DNA from: Heterocephalus glaber
Lineage: Eukaryota; Chordata; Mammalia; Rodentia; Bathyergidae
Reading direction: 5' to 3'
NCBI RefSeq assembly: GCF_000247695.1
Contig: NW_004624848.1
Location: forward strand, 5,289,857-5,353,856
Length of the DNA stretch: 64,000 bases
The translations under genes and the position numbers were made by a program. Shown here in pieces: positions 46,290 to 57,019 of this stretch. Positions within the stretch are counted from its first letter, which is position 1. Every line of letters begins with the position of its first letter. Below the pieces are notes generated by a model. It searched no databases and was not told the DNA's origin. It saw only the letters and a list, made by a program, of their open reading frames with translations.

Positions 46290-48364
46290 CAGAAATTCTC
46301 CAGCCGATGGAAGCTGAAGATCAGGGTAAACTTCTCCCCAGGAAGCAAATGCCTGAATGTCGTATAACCAGTGGCAGAAGAAACTTTCACTGTGACTCAG
46401 GATGAAAGAGAAAAGGATGCTCACAGGTGTGGAGACTAAGAAACTGACTTCTCTCACTCGAGTGTTGGACTCAAGAAGGAACTGAAGCTCAGTAAGCTCT
46501 GGACACTCACTGGGTCATCACTTTTGGTAACTGGGGCTCTGGCAATGTGATCGATTCCTAAACTTTGTAAAACACCTGTTAGAATTCATCCTCATAGACG
46601 GAACCTCCCCACAGACATTGTACATGTCTGACTTGACACTAGCATGGTGCTGACAGATTTGCCAAAACAAGACAACTTTGTGGGTCCACATTCTTTAACT
46701 CTGTCTGTTTGTCCACTTATTGCCATCATCAGAGCCTCTGAAAGAAGTGATTTTTCTTCTTGGCACTACCATTGAATTGTTGCTACAGTCGTTTGCACTA
46801 TTTATAAATGTTTTTGAAAACATTACTTCAATTGAAATGAGCATCACTGGGCCTGATTACTGTGTGATACTCTGCTTTTCTAAATTTTTCTAAATTTTAT
46901 GAGAAGATGATGGTGAGCTTTTCTTTCCTTATTCTGGATTTTATAAATTGAGGGACATCAAAGACACAATATCTGAACAATTCAACTATTACGAAATTAA
47001 GTATTCACCTGCTCTCCCTTGTCACCAGCACAGTGAGTATAAAATGAAATCGAGGGGGATGATTTCCTTCAATTTCCACGTAACTTAAGAATTCTAAAGC
47101 TTAATGTTATTACAAAAGAGGAAGATAATTTTATTTTGGACTTTAATTCCTGTTTTGAAGTAGTTTAACAGATTCCTTATAATGGGCAGCCGTGCATAAG
47201 AACCAAGAACTCCCAACTCCCACTCCAGGGCCTGCTGCTGGCCAGGTGTGAGCAGCATGCGCATTGCCAACTCTGGCCCATCAGCGGGCCACAGCCAGGC
47301 TTCATGGTGAGAAGGAAATGCTGTCCTCCGTCAGCCTCTCTGAGTGGTGCCCAGTGCATCAAACTCTCCACACAGGGTTCTTCTTTCCAGCACCTTGGGA
47401 AGATGGATCATAAGTGGATTGAATATTTGATCTTTAATGTTCTCTGGAGGTCAGTAATGAAATGGATTTTATTTGATCAGTATTGTCTCTCATTCTTCAC
47501 TATATAATTAAATATATTTAGGTAAGGACTTGAAAGTGTTTAAGATACCATAACAAATATAGACTAACAGCACCTTAATAACCTTTGCTACTTACCTGTT
47601 GCACATGTTCAGCATGTAAAACTCAGTTACTTCCTCATTAAAGTGGTTCACAGTCCTAAGGATGAAATTGTAATTTCCCTGCAATAAAATCCTCTAGTGA
47701 CAGCTTTGAGTGCTCAGCGCTTCCCTCCAGCAGCAGTTTGCTCACCCACCTCTCCACTCCCAGTGCTCTCATATATTTTTCTTTAAACAGCACAAATGCT
47801 TCATTCAGTTTCCAACGAGTAACTTTTTTCCACACATCAACACAAAAGTTATTTTTATAACCTTATTTATTATCTTTACCATCTTGATAACCTACCTGTG
47901 GTATTTTATCTTTATTATACTCATAAAAATGCCTTTGTCTGCCAAAATTTTAAATTGAGTATATGCTTTCATAATTAAAGGATGTAACACGTGCAGCTTG
48001 GAATACAAAAAGCAAAGTTCTGAGGGATGCGTTTTTATGTATTTAAAATCAGTTGAACCTGAAAATGAACAATTTCAATTATAAAACTTAAATTGTAATC
48101 TTTGTGTGTTTTATATGCTAAGTGTAATTTAGAATCATTCCAATCAATAAATGTTAAATGTTAATTATCCATATGAATGTTTGCTAAGCAATAACAAAGG
48201 AAACATAATATATGGGAGTATTTTCATTTTCAAAATATTTATTTACTTATTTATAATTTGTGTTTTAGTTTGGGAGTTTCTCTAGTTAGAGAAATGGGAA
48301 ACAACCATACAAGAATTTGTTCCTTTTCCAAAAGCTATGGGAGTCATTAGAGTAGAAATTTAAA
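46290..48364. other. unassigned sequence
   Basis: No repeat or gene is recognised. Confidence 0.35.
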
Positions 48365-48375
48365 GTGAATTCTTT

Positions 48376-48685
48376 TTTAAAATTAATTTTATTGGTGCAT
48401 TTTAGGTATACAATATAATGACATTCATCATTGAAAATTTGCACCTTTACATAATCTCTTGATTCTTATTTTTTCCCATTCCCTTGCCCTCCCTTCAACC
48501 CCTCTAGCCCTCTCTATTTACAAAGACTTTGTTTCCAGAAACTGAAAGTGTAAATAAGGATCAAAATGTATAATAGATAGTGTGAAATAGGAAGAAAAGG
48601 GGCAAAGATGAAGGGGAAGTGGGAGGGGTAGGGGAAGGAAAGAAGGGAATGGAATTAACATGAGAAAATGGAAAATGAAAAGAAT
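48376..48685 (-). mobile_element. twin-primed (inverted) LINE-1 3'UTR insertion with 11-bp TSD
   Basis: The left half (48376-48540) is the L1 3' end on the minus strand: poly(T), AATTTTATTGGTGCATTTTA, CTTGCCCTCCCTTCAACCCC and AAAGACTTTGTTTCC. The right half (about 48541-48685) is the adjoining upstream 3'UTR on the plus strand: GAAATAGGAAGAAAAGGGGC, AGTGGGAGGGGTAGGGGAAG and GAGAAAATGGAAAATG. Both halves match the contiguous 3'UTR at 19150-19445. GTGAATTCTTT flanks the whole at 48365-48375 and 48686-48696. This is the structure left by twin priming. Confidence 0.9.
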
Positions 48686-48696
48686 GTGAATTCTTT

Positions 48697-50134
48697 ATTT
48701 CACATTTTTGGCCAAGATTTATAATGTGTTTCTTTTAGTTGTGATTATCTGAAATATCATGAAAGCACTATTTGTGGTCACGTGCTTCCTTAACCTCTAA
48801 CTGAATTTACCTTTAGAAAGTTGCAAATTAACAGATGTCTTATATTTTTGCTGAGCTTCTTCCATTACAGATTTATAGGTTAATGCATTTAAGTGCATTT
48901 TGCATATTTAAGCTTAATATAGTAAAATATTCAATAAATTGGAGAATTTGAGAATTAAAGCCATCCGTCTTGTTCTGTGGAGGTGCTGACTCAAGGGTGT
49001 GGGCAAATTCATGTGTATGATTAAATTTCACATCTAAAAAAGGAAAAACAGCAGAAAGAAGTGTGGACTCTGATATGAAATAGAGGTCACAGGATACCTG
49101 TGGTGGTGCTGAAGTCACCTGTGCAATGCTCCTACTTGAGGCAGAGTCTGAGGCAATGCAGCTGAAATTCCTCCTGCACCTGAGACCTTTCAAGACCCTC
49201 AGCAGGGTGAGTTCCCTGAAGCGCTCCTCTGGGCATCTCTCCCAAGGCTGAGCTTTGGCATGTGGCTCACCCTGCCTACATGAGGTCGCATGTCAGTTAC
49301 ATGTTCAGAGCATGTTCTGTGATAGAGCTGAATGCACACACCAGATGACTGCCACACGTTTGGGTCCCTCATCTCCCTCTGCACTTGGTGGGGCTGTGCG
49401 TGTGCAGAATGTCCACACATCTGTCCAAAAAGCAGTGTATTTTACACTCACAATGGAGAGAGAAGGGTACCAATAATTCAAAATAACAACATGCATGTCT
49501 TCAGGGTCAAAACCCGGTGGTTATCTAGGAGATGAAGAGCAGCAACCTTAAATATTTGCACAGAGTAAATTTCTTATGTAAAGTCGATGATGAGCAATTC
49601 TGCATCGGCTTGTGCACTTTAATTATGCATGAAGATGTATATTTGTATTCTTTTAACAACTGATCATTTGTAGGGACAGATGCTTTGGGCATCCTCAGAG
49701 TGACTTCACCTTCCCACTGAGCATGGCTCAGTGCAATGGAGCTGCTCTGCCTAGGCCTGGGAGAACCATGCAGTTCACCTGCCACTTCTGAGCCTCAACT
49801 GAAAGGATGCCTGCTCAGAGAATTGAACACAAGGACTTGTCCACTTGGGAGCCAGTCCATCTCCTCCTTCATGCCTCTGATCGCATGGGCACTCACCTTC
49901 TCCAGGCATGCTGTGGCAGATGCACAGCTCACTCTAACGCAAGTCTCCACCCTGCTTTCACAGGTGTCTTTCCCGGGTCAGGCTGCAGCAGTCCCCTGAC
50001 CAGCTCACTCAGGTAAGAACAAGCAGAAGGGATACAGGAGCAGAGCAGCTAACCACAGCCTGTGGCCCCTACTGGTGGCTCCCACTACTTGAAACTATAG
50101 CAGGAAGGAAAACAATGCCCTCACCACCACTTAG
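48697..50134. other. unassigned sequence
   Basis: Many overlapping short frames occur at 49199-50016 on both strands, with no domain. Composition is slightly raised in G+C. No repeat is recognised. Confidence 0.35.
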
Positions 50135-51307
50135 GTGTGCAATTGTACTGATATTTTTCAAAGGCTCAGCATTTGGTTACATTGATTTTTTTTTATGGTT
50201 TTCTTGTTTCCAGTTAAGGTGGCTTCTATTTAAAATTTTAGTCTATCTTTTCTTCTAATTTCCTTAGATTTACATTGACGTCTTTTCTCTATTTCCTACA
50301 TTGAGCATGAAGGTTACTTGTTTTAGGTATTTCTCATATGTGCATTCAATGCAATAAATTTCTTTTGATATATAGTACTGCCTCTCCTTCCTCTTATAAA
50401 TTTTGATAAGTTCTATTTTCATATTCACTTTTCACACTAATTTTAATGTCTTTTAAGGCATCTTTCACTTCTATGTCATTCAGAAGTGAATTGTTTTACT
50501 TCAAAATATTTTAGAAATTTAGCTTCTTGTTACTGATTTCCAATTAAATTTCTTGATGGTCTGAGAACATACTTAGCATGATTTCTCTTCTCTTTAAACT
50601 TGTTCAGTGCATTTCATGGCTCAGACTATGGTGTAGCTCATTGAACACTCCTTGTGTGGCTGAGGGGAAGAATTTGCTTTGGGGTGGAGCATTCTGTAAA
50701 GAAAACCAAGTTGATTCATAGTTCTGTTTAGTTCTCCTACATCCATGTTTCTTCTGTGCTCTTTGTTCTTTCAATAATTAGCAAGGGGTCATTGAATTAC
50801 CTGAATATAATAATGGATTTGTTTCTTATTCCTTTTTGTTGTATCTCAATTACTTTTACTATGTATCTATCTGATTATGTTTTTTTTTACAAAATTGATT
50901 TTCTTATCATTAGGTTATGTTCTCTTTATCCCTAATAACATTCTATGGTTTAAATTTTTGATTTATCTCAAATCTCTAGCTATGTCAGCTATATTTTATG
51001 AGGATTAGTGTATCTTTTCTCCTTTACTTTCAATATGAGTCTTTATATATTTAGAATGAGTTTCTGACATACATTATATGAGACTTGTTTTTTGTCACTC
51101 TAATAATCTCTACTCTGTGTAGTAAAATATGTAAAGTGATCTTTAATGCAGTTGGATTTGTACCAACTATGTTTTTAGTTTTCCACGCACTATATTTATT
51201 TTTCTTCTTTAATCATTCTGCTTTCTTCAGTTTTAATTATCTGTTATTATTCTGTTTTAATACCTCTTGTAAGTTATTGAATATATTTTTAACTTTCAAA
51301 ATTTTGT
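50135..51307 (-). mobile_element. LINE-1 ORF2 endonuclease region, minus strand
   Basis: The plus strand reads as the complement of the old L1 ORF2 5' half. Landmarks are ATTTCTTGATGGTCTGAGAA (50548), TTCATGGCTCAGACTATGGT (50613), GTGGAGCATTCTGTAAAG (50685), AATTAGCAAGGGGTCATTGA (50777) and GTTCTCTTTATCCCTAATAA (50919). All frames are broken and both ends truncated. Confidence 0.75.
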
Positions 51308-51341
51308 CTTAACTACTTTTCTTTTCTTTCTTTCTGTCTTT

Positions 51342-51424
51342 CTTTTTTTTTTTTTTTTGGTATTGAATTCAGGACCTTGCACTTGCGAGGCAGGTGGTGG
51401 CACCACTGAGCTAAATCCCTGGCC
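51342..51424 (-). mobile_element. ID-type SINE with 16-bp TSD
   Basis: The minus strand reads GGGCCAGGGATTTAGCTCAG...GAATTCAATACC followed by a long A tail and a GAAA-rich extension. CTTAACTACTTTTCTT (51308-51323) and CTTAACTAGTTTTCTT (51425-51440) form a 16-bp TSD with one mismatch. The insertion sits at the edge of a MaLR LTR. Confidence 0.92.
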
Positions 51425-51425
51425 C

Positions 51426-51919
51426 TTAACTAGTTTTCTTGTTGCTAAGACAAAATAGCCAAGAGCCAAAGTTAAAGGAGGAAAGGTTTATTTGGCTTAC
51501 AGTTTGTAAAGGTTTCAGCTCATAACTGGCTGGTTCCAAGGCAGGGTGAAGGTGGCATAGCAAAGGAGAGAAGGAACAGAGAAGGAACAGTCCATGGCAG
51601 GGCAGACAGGAGGCACCAAGAAGCAACCAGCAAAATAGCAAGAAACAAGCACCAAGCCACAAGCAACAACAAACAATAACCACCTTTCTGTCCCTTATAT
51701 TCCATCCAGGCTACCCACCCTTCCTGAGGGTAGCACTTACACTCAGATTGGGGGACTCTTAATCCTCCCCATAACTATGCAAAACCAATCAACAGACTAA
51801 TTTAGTGATCAAACATCCTTGATCGCAGCATCACACACTCTAGATCCAGCTACCTCTGAAAAAGCCTCATTTATGACTGCATGAAGCTTTGGGTGGACAT
51901 TTAAACACACACCATAACA
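51426..51919 (-). mobile_element. MaLR-type solo LTR, minus strand
   Basis: The plus strand shows CTTGTTGCTAAGACAAAATA, GGAAAGGTTTATTTGGCTTA (minus-strand AATAAACC signal), TTTCAGCTCATAACTGGCTG, CACACTCTAGATCCAGCTAC and the terminal ACACCATAACA (minus-strand TGTTATGGTGT). It matches 23217-23633 block by block and is the best-preserved MaLR LTR in the window. Confidence 0.8.
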
Positions 51920-52117
51920 ATGTTATCCTAGATTTTATGATATTTTAAAGTAACTTGAGTACAATTACAAAAACCACTAAGCCTTCTTATGAATAGTGCA
52001 CATAACTTATAATGTTATATTCTTGATTCCTCTTTTCCATCTCTCATGGTATTACTGTCATTTATTTTACTCATCTCTATGTAATTCATTGTTCACTATT
52101 TTAAAGCTAAGTATAAG
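51920..52117. other. short unassigned spacer
   Basis: AT-rich sequence between the MaLR LTR and the chimeric SINE. Confidence 0.4.
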
Positions 52118-52128
52118 TAGTGTAACAG

Positions 52129-52350
52129 CCGGGGATTTAGCTCAGTGGCTCCATGCCTGCCTCACAAGTGCAGGGTTTAATTGCAGTGTTGGCACTTTGT
52201 GATAAATAAGTGAGCTTTGAGTTGCAGTTTGAGCACTCAGTCTCTGGACCCTAAAAGGTTTGCCATCACTGTTCTAGACCCTAGATTTTAAGGAGATCTG
52301 GAGAAACAAATGCAAAGTCCTGATTTCGATCCTGGTACCAGAAAAAAAAA
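52129..52350 (+). mobile_element. chimeric ID SINE carrying a hAT-LTR junction segment, with 11-bp TSD
   Basis: The 5' part, GCCGGGGATTTAGCTCAGTG through CTCACAAGTGCAGG, is the first half of an ID-type SINE. The 3' part, AAGTCCTGATTTCGATCCTG with GTACCAGAAAAAAAAA, is its second half. Between them (about 52173-52315) lies a segment that aligns with 53729-53868 across the junction of the hAT element and the ERV-2 LTR, including CTCAGTCTCTGGA, CCATCACTG and TTCTAGACCCTAGATTT. A perfect TSD, TAGTGTAACAG, flanks the composite at 52118-52128 and 52351-52361. That suggests the whole was inserted as one unit, or that the middle was acquired in place later. Confidence 0.85.
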
Positions 52351-52361
52351 TAGTGTAACAG

Positions 52362-53225
52362 TTAAATAGTGCTATTGTTACTACTTTAAATAAGTTTTCT
52401 TTTAGGTCAATAAAGAATAAAATTGAATATGATATTTAGTCTTCATTTATTTCTCCTCTGATATTCTTCCTTTCTTTAAGTACATCAAATTTTGATACAA
52501 ATTACAGTATTTTCCTTCTCTCTGAGGAATATTTAATTTTTTTTTCAGGGCAGAAATGTTTACAGTTAATTTTCACAGTTTTTGTTTGTCTGAGAAACTT
52601 CCAGAGTAAATGGGTGCATCCTGAGACCATGCTCTTAAGTGAAATAAATAAGACCTGGTCTTGCAGGTCCATTTAGTCTTAGGAACTACAGAACTCTCAG
52701 CATATGAGGACCACATCTAAACTCCAGACCAAGAGCAGTCAAGATCCCCTGTGTTCCAGCAGCACAAAGCCATTGCTCCAGGGTTCTTAACCCCATTAAA
52801 ATGCTTCTAGCAGTATCTCAGCACTGCTAGGAGGACTTCCTGTCCACCTGATTTAGGCCCTGGACTTCCTTTTTACTAGGAAGATCTTACACTTGTGACT
52901 ACATATCTCTTCAACTCAAAAGCATCTTTCCTAAGGACTGAAACTAGTTCTTTGAAATGTAATCATCAAGAAGAATAGAGTCTCTCTCTCTCCTAGCTTC
53001 CATAACTGCCAGATAGCTAGCAAGGATGATCTGATTAAATTTGAACTGAACAAATGTCATTCTTTGTACATTTTTACTTCTCTGATTCTCCTGAACCCCT
53101 CTTGCTCCCTCCTTCATTCTCCCTACAGATACCAAGTCACCTCTGCACAAATCAGAGTGGAGTCCAACTCTCTGATTCTCAGCAGTTACAGCATAAAGGC
53201 TGTTTTCAGCACTTTAAGGGCCTGG
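52362..53225. other. unassigned 5' flank of ERV-2
   Basis: No coding or repeat signal is recognised. The frame at 52944-53150 has no domain. Confidence 0.35.
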
Positions 53226-53450
53226 CTGTAGTAGCTTAGTTTAGTTATTGTGAGTAGGCATTTAGAGCAGTCTAAGGACAGGGCCCATTGAATCAAACAG
53301 CCAGTTAAGCTTTCTAAATGTAAGCAAAAACACAAGAAAAAAAGATAAAATATTGGGATAGAGACAAGGACTCGGTGCTCCAGGACCAGACTCTTCCGCA
53401 GGGTGTGCTAAGTTAGTTAACAGCTTTAAGAGCTTCTCCCTACTTCTAGA

Positions 53451-53827
53451 CAGTGGTGGTGAACCTACCCTATGGCACACATGAGATTCAGTCACACAGA
53501 GCAAGCACTCTCTGTCAGCATATGAGCCAAGTCACCCCAACTAAGGTTTGAGAAATTAGTGTGCACACAACAGCAAAGGTCACGTTGATTGGCAAGAGCA
53601 GGCCAAATGCAAATTTTTGCCTTTCAGTAAAAGTTGTTTGTATTATTGAAGGCCCTGTTGTGTTTTTCTTTTAAGACAATAGATGTTAATGTATGAGTTG
53701 TTTTTTCTAGACTAAAGCCGCAGTGTTCAGGTCTAATTGCAGTGTTGGGCCTTTGTAATAAATAAGTGGGTTTTGAATTGCAATTTGTCCACTCAGTCTC
53801 TGGACTCTGAAAGGTTCTCCATCACTG
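53451..53827. mobile_element. non-autonomous hAT-type DNA transposon in ERV-2 5' LTR
   Basis: The 377-bp insertion starts CAGTGGTGGTGAACCT and ends AGGTTCTCCATCACTG, giving imperfect terminal inverted repeats. TTCTAGA flanks it on both sides (53444-53450, 53828-53834), consistent with an 8-bp hAT TSD that has lost one base. The 3' LTR has the matching empty site (AGCTCTGGACCCCAGATTT at 62626). It has no transposase frame. The ends remind me of OposCharlie-like hAT elements known for horizontal transfer, but I cannot verify this. Confidence 0.85.
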
Positions 53828-53957
53828 TTCTAGACCCTAGATTTCAAGGTGATCTGGAAAAATGAATGCGAGACAACCGTTTTTCTTTTGAGCTCATTCC
53901 CTTTGAAACAAGCCCATTTCTGGGGCACTGATTGTGGGTAAAGATTGGGACAGGATA

Positions 53958-54355
53958 ACTTGAGACATTTTAGGTAAATCTTCGGCCCATAATCCTAAGT
54001 GAAAAAAATCTGGCACACAAGTTTAAATAATGCATTGTTCCTCTTGTGTGAGAAACCCAAAGTGTAAATAAAGACCAAAACAGAAGATGGATACTGAGAA
54101 GTAGGAGGAGCATGCTAAAATGGGAAGGAGAGAAAGGAGAGGAAGAGAAGGGAAGGAAAGGAAAATAAATTTTTAAAAAGAGAAAAATATTGAAGGAAAA
54201 AATGGAAACAGCTTTTGTAAATTGGGAGGGAATGGGTTGAAGTTGAAGAGAGGGGAGGGAAATGAGAAAAGAAAGAATTAATATACATTAGATATGTGTG
54301 CATATTCCCCACTCAAATGTGATCATTATGTATGGCAAACACGTGCAGAACAGAA
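53958..54355 (+). mobile_element. LINE-1 3' end/3'UTR fragment in ERV-2 5' LTR
   Basis: CATAATCCTAAGTGAAAAAA and AGTGTAAATAAAGACC are followed by long purine-rich 3'UTR sequence (GGGAAGGAGAGAAAGGAGAG, GGGAGGGAATGGGTTGAAG) and a CATTATGTATGGCAAACACG end, like the L1 3' ends at 31.6 and 39.1 kb. It separates two LTR blocks that are contiguous in the 3' LTR. No clear TSD or poly(A) is seen. Confidence 0.65.
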
Positions 54356-54600
54356 GTCACCAGCTGGATTTCCATTTGGAATTTCCTCCTGGATAGGCTT
54401 GTACCAGGAGCTTTCTCTACTTATCATTTCCAATGGAACTCTCATAATTTCCTCCATCACTCATAATTTCATTCCTCATTATCTGTGGAACCACCAGATA
54501 AAATTACAATTAATAGGAGGTAAGTCTCAAGGGGGGTTAATTATCTTCTCCTTTTGCTAATGTTCTTGCTATACCGTGGTTCCACATAAGAGATAGAGGT

Positions 54601-55499
54601 CAGTGCCCTCGGGGTTTTACTGGATCGCCTTGTCTCTCTTGTCCTTTTCCTGGTGGAATGGTAGATCTGGGGAGAGCATGCCTCAAATGAAAACTCAGAA
54701 CTCCCTTGGCCACTTACAGCAGCTAGCTTGGCCTCTGCTCTGTTGGAGGTGTGGGTTTCTATGCTCACGTCAGGGAGTGTTATGCCTGCTCTATCACAGT
54801 TTCCTTTCCATTTGATCCTCCACCTGAAAGGGAGCAATTTTAGCTTTCAATGCTCTTGTCTTACGGATAAACCTTTCACTGTTACGGACCTTAGCTTCAA
54901 CTTTCTCTGCTGCTCTTTCTGTTTTCTCTCTCATTTTTTGGAGACAGGTTTTACTAAAGACCAGAGTCCTACATTGAGAAAGGCCTTAGTCCCAATTTAT
55001 CTGTCCTCCCGCCCTTAGGGTAGGGCTGAAAAAGGAAGACTACTAGGCTCTCCACTCTCTGGTCTCTTCCCCACCTCCAGAATGCTTCCAGGGCAGGCTG
55101 ACTGACAGATTTGAAGGTGGGGCTGTCCCACACCAGATAGTCCCTTAGTAGAACAGAAAACAGTCTTTACAGGAGACCATTACAGATTAGTAACAGCTGT
55201 AGGCAGAACAGCCATTAAGGAGACCCAGGAGCTGGCTCTGCCTTGCCATGATTTCCCACTTGAGCATGTCTCCAGGCTGGCAAATGCTGAGGCCTGAAAG
55301 TTCTACTGTTAGCTTGAGCCAGAGGAATTCAAGGAAAGATGGTGCAAGGATGCCAGTCCCAGCAGACATTCTGACCAGGCTACTTCTGCAGACCTGCTGC
55401 TGGCCCTGGGGAGATCTGAACAGGGGGCGCCCAGCCATTGTGGCTGGAGCAGACATTTCAGAAGGACCCCTCTCTCCATTGTGTTTTGGGACTGGAAAC
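54601..55499 (+). other. ERV-2 leader region
   Basis: This lies between the end of the alignable LTR and the first gag match. Frames on both strands (54541-55540) have no domain in common with retroviral proteins. A PBS could not be identified. Confidence 0.4.
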
Positions 55500-56795
55500 C
55501 TGAGTGAAGCCTCCACTTCCCACACTCCCTTGGAATGCACAGTAACTCATTGGGTTCCTTTGATCCTCAAACTCAGGAAACATCGCCTAATCCTTTTCTG
55601 CGTGAAAGATTGGTGTGGCAGTGGTAAGAGCAGTGTGAGATAGTTGCCACAGGGGAGTACAAATTATAAAACAATCCCTAAGTTAGACCAGGTTTGTAAG
55701 AGAGAGAAAATGGCCAGAAGTTCTTTATGTCCAGGCACTTTCTGCTTTAAGAGATAACCTCAAAGCTGCTCCAACAAAGCAGGCAGCATCCTGGGTTACT
55801 GGTGGGCTCACAAAACCCTGTTAGGACTTAGGCAACTCCATCTAAGCCTTCTGGTCCAACCCCCAAACCCAAGCTTCCACCTAGGCCAAAAGGAGCCTTG
55901 GCCACGGGGCTATAATCTTTAGGAGCTGAGCGGGAGAGAATTTAGTGTTCTCTAAGTCCATGTGCCCTTTTCCTTGACAGGTTTAAGACAGTTCAACAGG
56001 ATATAGGAAAGTCTTCTGATGATTCTCATAAGTACATAGAGGCATTTTGAGATTTGTCCAATTTTTCAATCTAGCATGGAAGGATATTATGCTGCTCCTA
56101 AATCCAGCACTAACCCCTAGTGAAAAGCAAGCAGGCTTACATTCAGCCAGGGTCTTTGGAGATGAGTTACATATGATTTATTACAAGAGCTTTGAAAAAA
56201 AATTAAAAAAAAATAAAAATAAGAGCTTTGAGGAACTATAGCCAGGGGACAGACCATATCCCTCACAGAAGTAGACCCTCCCAGAAGAAACCACAAAGTA
56301 CTTTATGATACTGAAGACTAGAGGGATGCAAACATGTCCAACCCTGCACCTTGGAGAGATGGAAAATGACTCATTCTAAGCCTCTTAATTATTCCAAGTT
56401 ACCAACCACTGATCAGGGCAGTGAAGAGAATTCCTCAGTCTGTTCACGAAAACTCCAGGAGGCTTTAATGCAATAGACTTCTGTCTCCAGACTCCAAGAG
56501 GGACAGGTAATTCTTAAGGTTAAATTTACAACCCAATCTTCCTGGACATAGAAGAAAATTGCAGAAGCAGACATTTGACCCTGTTGCCCCTTTAAACTCC
56601 CCAGTCAAAAAAGCCCCTGAAGTCTTTTATAACCAAGACAAAGAGGAGGCCGAGGAGAAGGAAGAGCAAGATCAGAGAAAGGCAGGTCCACCAGTGGCCA
56701 CCTCACAGGCCAGGCACTCAGATTTCCAGGGCTTCTTACAGATGTGGACATCGGGGCATTTGCACAGGGGCTGTGATAAGGGTTGCTGCCACTAG
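55500..56795 (+). pseudogene. ERV-2 gag relic (MA, CA, NC pieces)
   Basis: Three pieces of gamma-type Gag are seen in order. Matrix: TPLECTVTHW...HRLILFCVKDW at about 55525-55620, the 'TPLxC...LxFxCxxxW' block. Capsid: NLAWKDIMLLLNP...LTPSEKQ (about 56068-56140) and, further on, EGQVILKVKFTTQS (about 56500-56550). Capsid-nucleocapsid boundary: VFYNQDKEEAEEKEEQ (56622-56670), with a degenerate zinc knuckle ending GHLHRGC (56756-56776). Stops and frameshifts separate the blocks, and an A-rich insertion with TSD lies at 56185-56231. Nothing here could make a Gag polyprotein. Confidence 0.8.
56185..56231. repeat. poly(A)-only insertion flanked by 11-bp direct repeat
   Basis: AAGAGCTTTGA occurs at 56185-56195 and again at 56221-56231. 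Between them is a 25-bp A-rich tract (AAAAAAATTAAAAAAAAATA...). It looks like a retrotransposition product so short that only the poly(A) tail entered the genome. Confidence 0.75.
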
Positions 56796-57019
56796 AAGGC
56801 TGGCAAAGTGCCTCCTACCTCCTGCCCCCTGCCCAGTTTGCAAGGGGGAACTGCTGGAAGCAGGGTGGCCAAGGTCTCCTCAGACCTTGAAACACTCCTG
56901 TGCTGGGTCTTGAAAAGCCCAGTGGAAAGGGGAGACTCATTCAAGGTCTCTGCCTGGTAAACAAGAGCCTTTGGAGCCTGTACTGCCTGACCCAAACTTC
57001 TATCCCAGCTTCCTGAAGA
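56796..57019 (+). other. ERV-2 protease region, unrecognisable
   Basis: By position this should hold pro. No DTG-type active-site motif is visible, and the stretch is shorter than a full protease, so it is deleted or decayed. Confidence 0.4.

Larger units (their letters stand above)
53229..54600 (+). repeat. ERV-2 5' LTR, interrupted
   Basis: It aligns with the 3' LTR in three pieces. The first is 53229-53450 (GTAGCTTAG, TTAGAGCAGTCTAAG, GGGTGTGCTAAGTTAGTTA). The second is 53828-53957 (CTAGATTTCAAGGTGATCTG, TCTTTTGAGC, TTTGAAACAAGC). The third is about 54356 onward (GGATTTCCATTTGGAATTTC, GAGCTTTCTCTACTTATCA). A hAT element and an L1 3'UTR fill the gaps. The U5 end and a PBS could not be placed. 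Confidence 0.7.

Noticed and set aside
55248..55643. 131-codon plus-strand frame as a gene
   Set aside because: Its C-terminal part is the matrix segment of the ERV-2 gag relic and the rest is leader sequence. It is retroviral debris, not a host gene.
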